Origin: UBA10908 sp964608965 | GTDB lineage: Bacteria; Bacillota; Clostridia; Peptostreptococcales; Anaerovoracaceae | Assembly: GCA_964608965.1 (NCBI GenBank) | Contig: CAZSPZ010000019.1 | Coordinates: forward strand, 1-33,697 | Length of the DNA stretch: 33,697 bases | Direction of reading: 5' to 3' | In this document: positions 16,047 to 23,728 of the stretch, piece after piece | How positions within the stretch are numbered: the first letter of the stretch is position 1 | Layout of the letters: every line of letters starts with the position of its first letter | The notes under the pieces: model-generated | Seen by the model: only the letters and a program-made list of their open reading frames with translations | What the model was told of the DNA's origin: nothing | Database searches by the model: none | Made by a program: the position numbers and the translations under genes

Positions 16047-17060
16047 ATGAGTAAAGTTATCATCCCTAAAAAATATCGCGCTGCACTGGGTTCCTATGAT
16101 ACCCAAAAAGCTATAGGTATGATCCATATTCTGTTCGAAGAAAAACTGTGCGATACTCTTAATCTTAAGCGGGTTTCAGCCCCGCTTTTCCTGGAAGCTT
16201 CCACCGGACTTAACGATGACCTAAATGGCGTAGAGCGTCCCGTCACCTTTGATATTAAAGATATCGGAGCGGAAGCTCAAGTTGTTCATTCTCTTGCAAA
16301 ATGGAAGCGTCAAGCTCTCCACGATTATGATTTTCATGTGGGCAAAGGTATTTATACCGACATGAATGCCATTCGCAGAGACGAAGAATTGGACAATCTT
16401 CATTCGGTTTATGTGGATCAGTGGGATTGGGAAAAAGTAATTCGTAAAGAGGATAGAAATATTGATTATTTAAAGGAAACCGTCACCGGTATAGTGAATG
16501 CAATCTGCGACACGGAAGACACGCTGCGCGCAATTTTCCCCCAGCTCGACGTACTGCCTCCCAAAGACCGCAATGTAAGCTTTATCACTACGCAAGAGTT
16601 GGAAGATAAATACCCGGACAAAACGCCTAAAGAAAGAGAAGATGCTTACACAAGAGAACATCGCACCACATTCCTTATGCAGATCGGAGGAAAGCTGAAA
16701 AGCGGCAAACCCCACGACGGGCGTGCACCGGACTACGATGATTGGGAATTGAACGGAGATATTCTCTTTCACAACGCTGTCCTGGACTCAACGATAGAAA
16801 TTTCAAGTATGGGTATCAGAGTCAGTCCTGAATCGCTGGACAAACAGCTTACGCTTGCGGGTTGCAACCACAGAAGAGAATTTCCATTCCACAAAGCCTT
16901 GCTTGCCGGAGAGCTTCCGTATACAATAGGTGGTGGTATTGGTCAAAGCAGATTATGTATGCTCCTGCTTGGCAGCGCTCATGTGGGCGAAGTACAGTCT
17001 GCGGTATGGGACAAGGCAACAAAAGAAGCTTGCAGAGCTGCCGGGATATTTATTTTATAG
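16047..17060 (+). CDS. asnA: Aspartate--ammonia ligase (asparagine synthetase A)
   Basis: A 337-residue enzyme that makes asparagine from aspartate, ammonia and ATP, with a class II aminoacyl-tRNA synthetase-like core. Clear family blocks are FLEASTGLNDDLNGVERPVTFDIK (split by position: FLEAS near 46), HSVYVDQWDWEKVI, and the C-terminal GGGIGQSRLCMLLLGSAHVGEVQ. ATG 16047 follows GAAAGAGG. Ammonia-dependent synthesis fits an ammonia-rich, amino-acid-fermenting lifestyle. The TraX-like gene starts 17 nt downstream and is likely in the same transcript. Confidence 0.96.
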   Translation: MSKVIIPKKYRAALGSYDTQKAIGMIHILFEEKLCDTLNLKRVSAPLFLEASTGLNDDLNGVERPVTFDIKDIGAEAQVVHSLAKWKRQALHDYDFHVGKGIYTDMNAIRRDEELDNLHSVYVDQWDWEKVIRKEDRNIDYLKETVTGIVNAICDTEDTLRAIFPQLDVLPPKDRNVSFITTQELEDKYPDKTPKEREDAYTREHRTTFLMQIGGKLKSGKPHDGRAPDYDDWELNGDILFHNAVLDSTIEISSMGIRVSPESLDKQLTLAGCNHRREFPFHKALLAGELPYTIGGGIGQSRLCMLLLGSAHVGEVQSAVWDKATKEACRAAGIFIL

Positions 17061-17077
17061 AAACGGATAAAAGGAAC

Positions 17078-17845
17078 ATGCACACTATCAACTCCGAAAA
17101 TATAAAGGGCCTCAATTTACTGGGACTTCGCATCATCGCAATGGTAGCCATGTTGAGCGACCATGTGTGGATTACGATCGTGGACGGCAATAATTGGCTT
17201 ACCTATTTAGGAAGGCTGGCCTTTCCTCTTTTCGCATTTCTGTTGGTAGAAGGGTTTTATCACACATCAAACCGAGCCAAGTATTTGGGAAGATTGTTTT
17301 TATTTGCGATTATCTCGGAAGTACCTTTTAATCTGATGCACAACGGAACGATTTCCTATTCGCTCCATCAAAATGTGCTTTGGACGCTTATTGTAGGCCT
17401 TCTGGTGATGATGTCCATCGAAATTTTCAAGAAAAAAATCGATAATGTAGTAGTGACAGGCGTTGTTACGGTCATGATGACTTACGCAGGTTATTACATC
17501 GCATCAAACACTCTGATAGATTATTTAGGCTTTGGAATATTGACTATCGTATTGTTTTATACTTGTCATAATCTTCGCTATGCGTGGATCGGCCAGTTGG
17601 CAGGCTTGATTTATATCAATGCCGTTATGATGCACAGCACCACGATTCCATTGACTCTGTTTGATGCGACTTACGAATTTCCGGTGCAGGCTTTTGCGGT
17701 TTTTTCATTGTTGATCATATGGAAATACAACGGAACCAGAGGTCGTTATAACAATGTGCTGCAATACGGCTCCTATTTCTTTTATCCCGTTCATATGACT
17801 ATATTAGGCTTACTTGCCTTAAACAATTTCCAAATAACTTTTTAA
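17078..17845 (+). CDS. TraX-family membrane protein
   Basis: A 255-residue polytopic membrane protein with about eight hydrophobic segments. The start region LNLLGLRIIAMVAMLSDHVW and the block LGRLAFPLFAFLLVEGFYHTSNRAKYLGRLFLFAIISEVPFNLM are diagnostic for the TraX family. F-plasmid TraX acetylates pilin, but family members in Bacillota occur without pili and probably acylate other targets. The ATG at 17078 has AAAAGGA upstream. No conjugation gene is in the window, so a role in transfer is not supported. Confidence 0.85.
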   Translation: MHTINSENIKGLNLLGLRIIAMVAMLSDHVWITIVDGNNWLTYLGRLAFPLFAFLLVEGFYHTSNRAKYLGRLFLFAIISEVPFNLMHNGTISYSLHQNVLWTLIVGLLVMMSIEIFKKKIDNVVVTGVVTVMMTYAGYYIASNTLIDYLGFGILTIVLFYTCHNLRYAWIGQLAGLIYINAVMMHSTTIPLTLFDATYEFPVQAFAVFSLLIIWKYNGTRGRYNNVLQYGSYFFYPVHMTILGLLALNNFQITF

Positions 17846-17851
17846 CTTCAG

Positions 17852-17895
17852 GTAAAGAGGAATTTACGTCTTTGTATACATAAATTCCTCTTTAC
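17852..17895. repeat. 15-bp perfect inverted repeat upstream of tRNA-Leu
   Basis: GTAAAGAGGAATTTA (17852-17866) and its exact complement TAAATTCCTCTTTAC (17881-17895) flank a 14-nt loop. No T tract follows on either strand, so it is not a standard terminator, although it sits right after the TraX-like stop. Its 3' arm overlaps the -35 box of tRNA-Leu. Confidence 0.8.
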
Positions 17896-17919
17896 AAGTT
17901 CACCTCGCTATGCTAATAT
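17891..17919 (+). promoter_or_regulatory. Promoter of tRNA-Leu
   Basis: TTTACA (17891-17896) and TAATAT (17914-17919) are separated by 17 nt and lie 17 nt before the mature tRNA. Confidence 0.7.
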
Positions 17920-17936
17920 ATTTTTTGTTGAGACCT

Positions 17937-18021
17937 GCGGTAATGGCGGAATCGGCAGACGCGCACGGTTGAGGGCCGTGTGAGTAACATCGTGGAGGTT
18001 CAAGTCCTCTTTACCGCACCA
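17937..18021 (+). tRNA. tRNA-Leu (anticodon GAG)
   Basis: An 85-nt class II tRNA with encoded CCA. Acceptor arms GCGGTAA (17937-17943) and TTACCGC (18011-18017) pair. CACGG/CCGTG close the anticodon loop TTGAGGG, giving GAG, which reads CUC and CUU. A long variable arm (TGAGTAACATCG) and T-arm GGAGGTTCAAGTCC are present. Confidence 0.97.
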
Positions 18022-18029
18022 CTCATAAA

Positions 18030-18056
18030 AACTTCGGCTTTTGCCGGAGTTTTTTA
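18030..18056 (+). terminator. Terminator of tRNA-Leu
   Basis: AACTTCGGC (18030-18038) pairs with GCCGGAGTT (18043-18051), one G-U included, around a TTTT loop, followed by a T run to 18055. Confidence 0.9.
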
Positions 18057-18154
18057 TTTAAGAAATTAAGAGGACGCGAACCGGGGGGTTCGAGATAGCC
18101 GCTTAGCGAATTTGATCTGTTTCAACAAGATGCTTTTTTCATGAAGAATCAAAT

Positions 18155-18183
18155 TTCACTATCCTGCTTAATAATGATATAAT
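18155..18183 (+). promoter_or_regulatory. Promoter of the small basic protein and gamma-glutamyltransferase genes
   Basis: TTCACT (18155-18160) and a perfect TATAAT (18178-18183) are 17 nt apart. Between the tRNA-Leu terminator and this promoter I see only a short GAACC/GGTTC hairpin near 18077-18090. Confidence 0.6.
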
Positions 18184-18212
18184 TCTTTTAATAAATTTTG
18201 AGGAGGTATATT

Positions 18213-18377
18213 ATGTCGGACAAAACAAAACGTCCCAAATCACCCGCCTATTCTAAAAAATCCCCTGTCAAAAGCACAACGCGCAACAGTTCGTTAAAGA
18301 GAAGCGGCAAACCATCTGCAGGAAACAAGAATCACTCTTCCCTCTTTTCCAAACTATTAAACTTCTTTAAACTTTAA
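18213..18377 (+). CDS. Small basic Lys/Ser-rich protein, hypothetical
   Basis: A 54-residue frame from ATG 18213 to TAA 18377. It begins MSDKTKRPKSPAYSKKSPVK and ends SSLFSKLLNFFKL. A very strong AGGAGG site (18201-18206) lies 6 nt upstream and a promoter with perfect TATAAT precedes that. The protein is highly basic and low in complexity, with a short hydrophobic amphipathic tail, so it may bind nucleic acid or membrane surface. It is 35 nt before the gamma-glutamyltransferase gene and probably cotranscribed. No family is recognised; translation signals are the main support. Confidence 0.65.
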   Translation: MSDKTKRPKSPAYSKKSPVKSTTRNSSLKRSGKPSAGNKNHSSLFSKLLNFFKL

Positions 18378-18412
18378 TGAAGCTAAAATAAACTTTTCGG
18401 AGGATCTTTGAA

Positions 18413-20053
18413 ATGAATTATAACGCACAGGAATACCCTTTCTCTTCCCGGCGCAGCCTTGTCTATGCTCAAAAAGGAATGGTTTGCACCTCTCAACCGT
18501 TGGCGGCCTTTGCCGGCTTGGAGATTCTTAAAAAAGGAGGCAATGCCATCGATGCCGCAGTAGCCGCCGCAACTTGTTTAACTGTGGTTGAGCCAACCTC
18601 CAACGGGATCGGCAGCGATGCATTTGCTCTTATATGGATTGAAAAAGAAAAAAAACTTTACGGACTGAATGCCAGCGGAAAAGCGCCTATGGCAATCGAT
18701 CCGCAATACATCAGAGATTTGGGTTACAAAGAAATGCCTGTCACCGGCTGGCACACGGTCATGGTACCCGGCGCTCCCTCGGCCTGGGCGGAAATGTCGC
18801 AGAAATTTGGCAATTTGCCGATGACTGTTACTTTCGCACCGGCTATTGAATATGCAGAAAAAGGTTATCCGCTGTCTCCTGTTATCAGCAGACTTTGGGA
18901 AAAAGAATATGCACGCCTTTCCAAAGAAAAAGAAGACGCCCGAGTCCAGGCGCACAGCGATTCTTTCGAAGAGCTTTTCAGAGTGTTTATGCCCAAAGGA
19001 AGAGCGCCCAAACCCGGCGAGATATGGAAATCCTCTGATCATGCCCGTACGCTGAAAGTGATTGCAGAAACAAAGGCGGAAGCTTTTTATCGAGGCGAAT
19101 TTGCACAAAAGATCGAAGAGTATGCAAAAAGAACCGGCGGATGCATTCGGAGAAGTGATTTGGAAAACTATCAATGCAGTTGGGTGGAACCGATTAACGT
19201 TGATTACAAAGGATACAATGTATGGGAAATTCCTCCCAACGGAGACGGCATTATCGTCCTTATGGCGTTAAATATTTTAAAAGGATTCTCCTTTAAAGCA
19301 GACGAGTTTGGAACCGCAGCTACACTCCACAAGCAAATGGAAGCAATTAAACTGGCTTATGCCGACGGAAATCGATATGTGGCTGATCCTGATTTTATGA
19401 AAGTATCTGTAGAGGATCTTCTGTCTCCTTCTTACGCAGAACAGCGACGAGCTCTGATCGGCGAAAAAGCAGTGGCCCCCGAACCCGGAAAACCAAACAG
19501 AGGAGGAACTGTATACCTCTGCACTGCCGATAACGAAGGGAACATGGTTTCTTATATACAAAGTAATTATTGGAATTTCGGATCCGGTCTGGTAGTACCG
19601 GGAACCGGAATCTCGCTTCAAAATCGCGGAACAAACTTTTCTTTAGACGCAGACAGCGAAAACTGCATCGCACCGGGAAAGAAGGCGTTCCATACGATTA
19701 TCCCCGGCTTCCTGACAAAAGGAAGCGAAGCAGTCGGACCCTTTGGTGTGATGGGCGGCTTTATGCAACCCCAGGGACAAATGCAAGTGCTTTGCAATGT
19801 TCTGGATTTTGGCATGAACCCGCAGTCGGCTTTGGATGCACCGCGCTTTCAGTGGACGGAAGGAATGAAATACGAAATGGAAGATGATTTTTCTCCGGAA
19901 GTAATACAGGCACTGCGAGAAAAGGGCCATGACATCGAATTGTTTAAAGATCGAATGAGTTTTGGCAGAGGACAAATTATCTGGAAAACCGACGAAGGAG
20001 TGCTGGCAGGAGCAACAGAGCCAAGAGCTGACGGTACGGTTGCGGCCTGGTAG
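18413..20053 (+). CDS. Gamma-glutamyltransferase family protein, cytoplasmic
   Basis: A 546-residue Ntn-hydrolase that would transfer or hydrolyse gamma-glutamyl groups. The N-terminal GMVCTSQPLAAFAGLEILKKGGNAIDAAVAAA block, GGT-like EPTSNGIGSDAF, and the processing/nucleophile site RGGTVYLCTADNEGNMVS with Thr366 are present. Self-cleavage before Thr366 would give the large and small subunits. There is no signal peptide, unlike the periplasmic or secreted enzymes, which places it in the cytoplasm like YwrD-type homologues. CGGAGG precedes ATG 18413. An omega-amidase-like gene starts 10 nt after the stop. The substrate could be glutathione-like or another gamma-glutamyl or gamma-lactam compound. 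Confidence 0.9.
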   Translation: MNYNAQEYPFSSRRSLVYAQKGMVCTSQPLAAFAGLEILKKGGNAIDAAVAAATCLTVVEPTSNGIGSDAFALIWIEKEKKLYGLNASGKAPMAIDPQYIRDLGYKEMPVTGWHTVMVPGAPSAWAEMSQKFGNLPMTVTFAPAIEYAEKGYPLSPVISRLWEKEYARLSKEKEDARVQAHSDSFEELFRVFMPKGRAPKPGEIWKSSDHARTLKVIAETKAEAFYRGEFAQKIEEYAKRTGGCIRRSDLENYQCSWVEPINVDYKGYNVWEIPPNGDGIIVLMALNILKGFSFKADEFGTAATLHKQMEAIKLAYADGNRYVADPDFMKVSVEDLLSPSYAEQRRALIGEKAVAPEPGKPNRGGTVYLCTADNEGNMVSYIQSNYWNFGSGLVVPGTGISLQNRGTNFSLDADSENCIAPGKKAFHTIIPGFLTKGSEAVGPFGVMGGFMQPQGQMQVLCNVLDFGMNPQSALDAPRFQWTEGMKYEMEDDFSPEVIQALREKGHDIELFKDRMSFGRGQIIWKTDEGVLAGATEPRADGTVAAW

Positions 20054-20063
20054 AAAGGACAAT

Positions 20064-20876
20064 ATGAACATCGTCAAAGTGGCATTATGCCAGAGCAAAA
20101 TTACAAATTATAAAGAAGACACGCTTGCCGGAGCGATTTATATGATCAATCAAGCGGCAGCAGCCGGGGCAAAAATGGCGATACTTCCGGAAATGTTTAC
20201 AACGCCCTATACTAATTCGTCCATGAAAGCCAACAGAGAACCCCTATATGGTCCAACATCTGAAGCCCTTTCAAACTGCGCCGCCAAGAACGGCATTTAC
20301 TTGGTCGGAGGTTCTTTTCCGGAAGAAAGAGAAGGGAAACTTTTTAATACTTGCATGGTGTTCGATCCAAACGGAAATCATATCGCTACCCACAGAAAAG
20401 CTCATTTATTCGATATCGATGTAAAAGGCAAAGTTTCTTTTAAAGAATCAAGCCTCTTTACGGCGGGAGATGATGTGTGCGTAGTTGATACAAAACTGGG
20501 AAAAATCGGCGTTGGAATTTGTTTTGATTTGCGCTTTCCCGAATACTTTCGGAAATTAGTCCTTGCCGGATGTAAAATCATTGCGGTTCCGGCAAGTTTT
20601 GCCTATGCTACAGGCGAAGCGCACTGGATATTATCGTTGAGAATGCGAGCAGTGGATAATCAATGCTACATGCTGGGCGTATCTCCCTCGATAAACAGAG
20701 AACTCCCCTATCTTGCTTTCGGTCACAGCGCTGCGGTGGATCCATGGGGAAATGTTCTGGGAGAATTAAAAGAAGAAACAGGCACTTTAAGCACAGAAAT
20801 TGATTTGGATTATGTAGACAAGATTCGAGAAGAATTCCCTCTTCTGCGCGCTCGAAGGCCGGAGCTTTACATTTAG
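20064..20876 (+). CDS. Carbon-nitrogen hydrolase, omega-amidase (Nit2)-like
   Basis: A 270-residue nitrilase-superfamily amidase. The catalytic triad is Glu43 (LPEMF), Lys112 (HRKAHLFDIDV) and Cys153 (GICFDLRFPE), at the same positions as in human NIT2. NIT2 hydrolyses 2-oxoglutaramate and 2-oxosuccinamate to 2-oxoglutarate or oxaloacetate plus ammonia. The AHW, RAVDNQ and FGHSAAVDPWG blocks also match. ATG 20064 follows GAAAGGA. It is cotranscribed with the gamma-glutamyltransferase homologue. Its 3' end overlaps the convergent citXG stop by 4 bp. The exact amide substrate is inferred from similarity. Confidence 0.88.
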   Translation: MNIVKVALCQSKITNYKEDTLAGAIYMINQAAAAGAKMAILPEMFTTPYTNSSMKANREPLYGPTSEALSNCAAKNGIYLVGGSFPEEREGKLFNTCMVFDPNGNHIATHRKAHLFDIDVKGKVSFKESSLFTAGDDVCVVDTKLGKIGVGICFDLRFPEYFRKLVLAGCKIIAVPASFAYATGEAHWILSLRMRAVDNQCYMLGVSPSINRELPYLAFGHSAAVDPWGNVLGELKEETGTLSTEIDLDYVDKIREEFPLLRARRPELYI

Positions 20877-22123
20877 GTTGTTTTTGAAATAAGCAAGGCC
20901 AGAGCCAGCATGTCGGCGGCGCCCCCGGGGCTGATATTTCTTTTTATGCACTCTTCGTCCATGACAGAGAGTGCATTTTTTCTTTCCGAAGCCGGCAATG
21001 AAAGAATGCGCGCCGCCTCTTTATGAACATAAGTCAGCGCTTCCCTGCCCCCTCGGTAAAGTAAATTTGTGTCCTCTATCGTTTCCATGATTTTCAAGAG
21101 CGCATAAAGTGCGTCTCCTCCACTTTCGTTTAAAGCGGCAGCACCTTTTCTTGCGGTTAAAAACCCGCAGAGACCCTCACCTAAAGCGCCGGAGACATTA
21201 TATTTCGCACGGACCGATTCGCCGTGGCTCTCATCGCAAACAGATGGTATCGAGGATTTTTCACGTACTAATTCACTGCAGCGCAAAAATATATCGCCCC
21301 CTCTTACCAAATATCCAGCCAAGGCACCTAAGTATATCCCCATGGCGAAAATAGCCCCTTTATGCGTATTTATCCCTCCGGTTTCTTTTAGCATCACCTT
21401 TTCGGCCAAAATTCCCGCACTTTGAAGAGACTGGATACATTGATCGCTTTCCGCCCCATAACGCAGACAATCGGCGAAATATGGTCTTAAAACAGCAGCA
21501 CTGCGGCAGAGCATATCGAGATTCATATCTTTGTGAGCTCCGTTGTTGACGGAATCGACCAAGCCTGGCTTAGGTGAGAGAATTGCTTCCTCCAGTAAAG
21601 CATCCACGGCAGCTTTTGAAATTCTTTCGATGGCAAAATCCAAAAGTAGTGATTGCGTAGCCGCTTTTACCGCATCCAATCCGTGTGCTCTGTTTCTTGA
21701 ACACAGCGTAACCGGTCCGCCGCACACCAAACAAGTCCGCATTGTATTGCGGGAAATTTTTTCTCCCGAACACTTTATGACATCTATATCGAACAATCTG
21801 CCTACAGGGCAACAATTTTCTATTTCTACTGCCGCTTCTTTTATTATTTCTGCTGTTTGATCAAAAACAAACAATGCTTCCGGGCCTGTTTTTTCATTCA
21901 ATACAGCCTTATATAGCAATGTCGCGTCAATATTTTTTTCTATTTTTTTTATTGCTTCCCGGAATGCCATTTCGATAAGCGGAGTACTTTTGATTTCGCC
22001 GGCAATATTCATAGAGAAACTGAGCACAGGCCGATGATACTTTTTTATAAGATCCTCTTGCGCCGCAGCTCTTTTTTCTCTGGCATATAATACTTCTTCC
22101 AGCGTAATCTTTTCTATTTTCAT
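20873..22123 (-). CDS. citXG: CitX-CitG fusion: citrate lyase prosthetic-group synthesis and transfer
   Basis: A 416-residue two-domain protein. Residues about 1-165 are CitX (GRLFDIDVIKCSGEKISR, then RTCLVCGG and a C-x3-RNRAHGLDAV block), the holo-ACP synthase that attaches the triphosphoribosyl-dephospho-CoA derived group to CitD. Residues about 170-416 are CitG (EEAILSPKPGLVDSVNNGAHKDM and an H-rich TGGINTHKGAIFAMG), which makes triphosphoribosyl-dephospho-CoA from dephospho-CoA and ATP. ATG 22123 has AAAAGG upstream; the longer frame from 22216 overlaps citF. It is the last gene of the operon and is preceded by a hairpin. Confidence 0.93.
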   Translation of the reverse strand: MKIEKITLEEVLYAREKRAAAQEDLIKKYHRPVLSFSMNIAGEIKSTPLIEMAFREAIKKIEKNIDATLLYKAVLNEKTGPEALFVFDQTAEIIKEAAVEIENCCPVGRLFDIDVIKCSGEKISRNTMRTCLVCGGPVTLCSRNRAHGLDAVKAATQSLLLDFAIERISKAAVDALLEEAILSPKPGLVDSVNNGAHKDMNLDMLCRSAAVLRPYFADCLRYGAESDQCIQSLQSAGILAEKVMLKETGGINTHKGAIFAMGIYLGALAGYLVRGGDIFLRCSELVREKSSIPSVCDESHGESVRAKYNVSGALGEGLCGFLTARKGAAALNESGGDALYALLKIMETIEDTNLLYRGGREALTYVHKEAARILSLPASERKNALSVMDEECIKRNISPGGAADMLALALLISKTT

Positions 22124-22139
22124 ATGGTTACCTTTTTTG

Positions 22140-22174
22140 AAAGAGCCGCATGCGTTTAGCGCTTGCGGCTCTTT
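22140..22174 (-). repeat. Intra-operon hairpin between citF and citXG
   Basis: Perfect 11-bp arms AAAGAGCCGCA (22140-22150) and TGCGGCTCTTT (22164-22174) with a 13-nt loop that can pair further. On the minus strand the stem is followed by CAAAAAAGG, not by Ts, so termination is unlikely. It could stabilise the upstream citDEF mRNA or lower citXG expression relative to the lyase subunits. Confidence 0.75.
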
Positions 22175-22184
22175 ATGAAATTGA

Positions 22185-23726
22185 TTATTCGTCCTCGTCA
22201 ATCTCTTTAATGACATCGATTACCGTATTGTCTCTGTACATTACGACACCCACAATTTTATCTTTATATTTTATGGGATCCGGCTTGCCTACGATAGATT
22301 CCGCACGCTTTTGAAGCTGCTCGATCGTGTAAAGATGAAAACCCGCCGCTTTTAATTTTTCCGCGACATCCGGACGGTTAGGATGAACCGCCACACCTTG
22401 ATCTGTAACGACGACATCCACCGTTGAACCCGGTGTAACAATCGTATTTACCCGTTCCACAATGGAAGGTATACGACCTCTCGTCAGGGGTGCGACGACA
22501 ACAGAAAGGCTTGCGCCATCCGCAGTGTCGGGGTGACCGCCAATCGCTCCTCGTATTACGCCGTCTGAGCCTGTAAGCACATTGACGTTAAACTGCGTGT
22601 CGATCTCCAGTGCCGAAAGCACCACAAAATCGAGTTGATCCACTGCAGAAGAATGCAAAAAGCTGGCATAATAACAAGCGTCTATCTGCTGATGAAAGTG
22701 ATTTTTTTTAAGGGATTCAGCTGCATCCAAGTCGAAAGATTGAACGTCTAAAACTCTTTCAATCAAACCTTCTTCGTGCATTTGTGCGATTTGACCAGTA
22801 ATTCCCCCCAGCGCAAATCTGCATTTCAAACCTTCGTCCAGCATCATTTGACGAATAAAGCGAGCCGTGGCAAGAGATGCGCCTCCGCTGCCCATCTGCA
22901 TGGAGAATCCGTCATAAAGATAGCCGGAAGCTTTGATCACGCCGGCAGCAGTTTTTGCGATAAGAAGTTCCTTTGGATTTTTTGTAAACCGCGTTGCTCC
23001 GCTCATGATGCCCTTGGGGTCTCCGATGTTATCGGTCATCACGATGTAATCCACATTGGATTGCGGAATTGCATAAGGAGCGTTCGGGAATTTGACCAAG
23101 TTGTTCGTCAATATGATTACTTTTTTTGCATGCGCGGCATCCGGTCTGGCATAGCCCAAACTTCCACAGGATATGGAGTCGTCATCGTCCCTGCTGTAAC
23201 CGTTTGCATTTCCGTAAGGGTCGCAGGAAGGTGCGCCAAGGAACGCCACATCGATAGCAAGTTCTTCGCTTTCGATCGCTGCGCCTCTTCCGCCGTGAGA
23301 TCTGAACACCACAGGAAAATCCATCAATCCTCTGGAGATACGTTCTGCCAACTCGCCTCTTAGTCCGCTGGTCTCAATATGTGTAATGACGCCGTTTTTT
23401 ATATGCTCTATCAACGGTGCATGCACACCTGATAATGAACTTGCTGCCAATGTAAGGTTTTTAAACCCCATTTCAGCAAGCTTGCCCACAACAAGATTGA
23501 CCACGTTGTCGCCGTTTCGAAAATGATGGTGAAAAGATATTGTCATCCCATCCTTAAGGCCCGAAAGTTTTATAGCTTCTTCCAGGCTTTCAACTACTTT
23601 ATTTTCAGAAAAAGAGCGGTCTTTGAATATGTTCTTTTTCCTTTCGTTAGAGCCTGAAAATGCACCGTGGTGACTGATTTCGTCGATATGAGGGATGTTT
23701 TTTATAATGCTTTTCATATCTTCCAT
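22185..23726 (-). CDS. citF: Citrate lyase alpha subunit (citrate:acetyl-ACP transferase)
   Basis: A 513-residue CoA-transferase-type subunit that swaps acetyl for citryl on the ACP. Family blocks include DGMTISFHHHFRNGDNVVN near residue 59, AFLGAPSCDPYGNANG, GSGGASLATARFIRQMM, and the C-terminal TDQGVAVHPNRPD. ATG 23726 follows GGAGGAGG. It starts 2 nt after citE and completes the citD-citE-citF lyase set, which splits citrate to acetate and oxaloacetate. The His/Asp-rich C-terminus (KEIDEDE) ends just before the intergenic hairpin. Confidence 0.96.
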   Translation of the reverse strand: MEDMKSIIKNIPHIDEISHHGAFSGSNERKKNIFKDRSFSENKVVESLEEAIKLSGLKDGMTISFHHHFRNGDNVVNLVVGKLAEMGFKNLTLAASSLSGVHAPLIEHIKNGVITHIETSGLRGELAERISRGLMDFPVVFRSHGGRGAAIESEELAIDVAFLGAPSCDPYGNANGYSRDDDDSISCGSLGYARPDAAHAKKVIILTNNLVKFPNAPYAIPQSNVDYIVMTDNIGDPKGIMSGATRFTKNPKELLIAKTAAGVIKASGYLYDGFSMQMGSGGASLATARFIRQMMLDEGLKCRFALGGITGQIAQMHEEGLIERVLDVQSFDLDAAESLKKNHFHQQIDACYYASFLHSSAVDQLDFVVLSALEIDTQFNVNVLTGSDGVIRGAIGGHPDTADGASLSVVVAPLTRGRIPSIVERVNTIVTPGSTVDVVVTDQGVAVHPNRPDVAEKLKAAGFHLYTIEQLQKRAESIVGKPDPIKYKDKIVGVVMYRDNTVIDVIKEIDEDE

Positions 23727-23728
23727 GT

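Noticed and set aside
16862..17077. N-terminal extension of the TraX-like protein
   Set aside because: It overlaps the conserved end of asnA in another frame; the ATG at 17078 has a ribosome site and begins the homologous region.
18061..18154. Attachment site or tRNA remnant after tRNA-Leu, suggested by GAACC/GGTTC near 18077-18090
   Set aside because: No direct repeat of the tRNA 3' end and no integrase or phage gene is present in the window.
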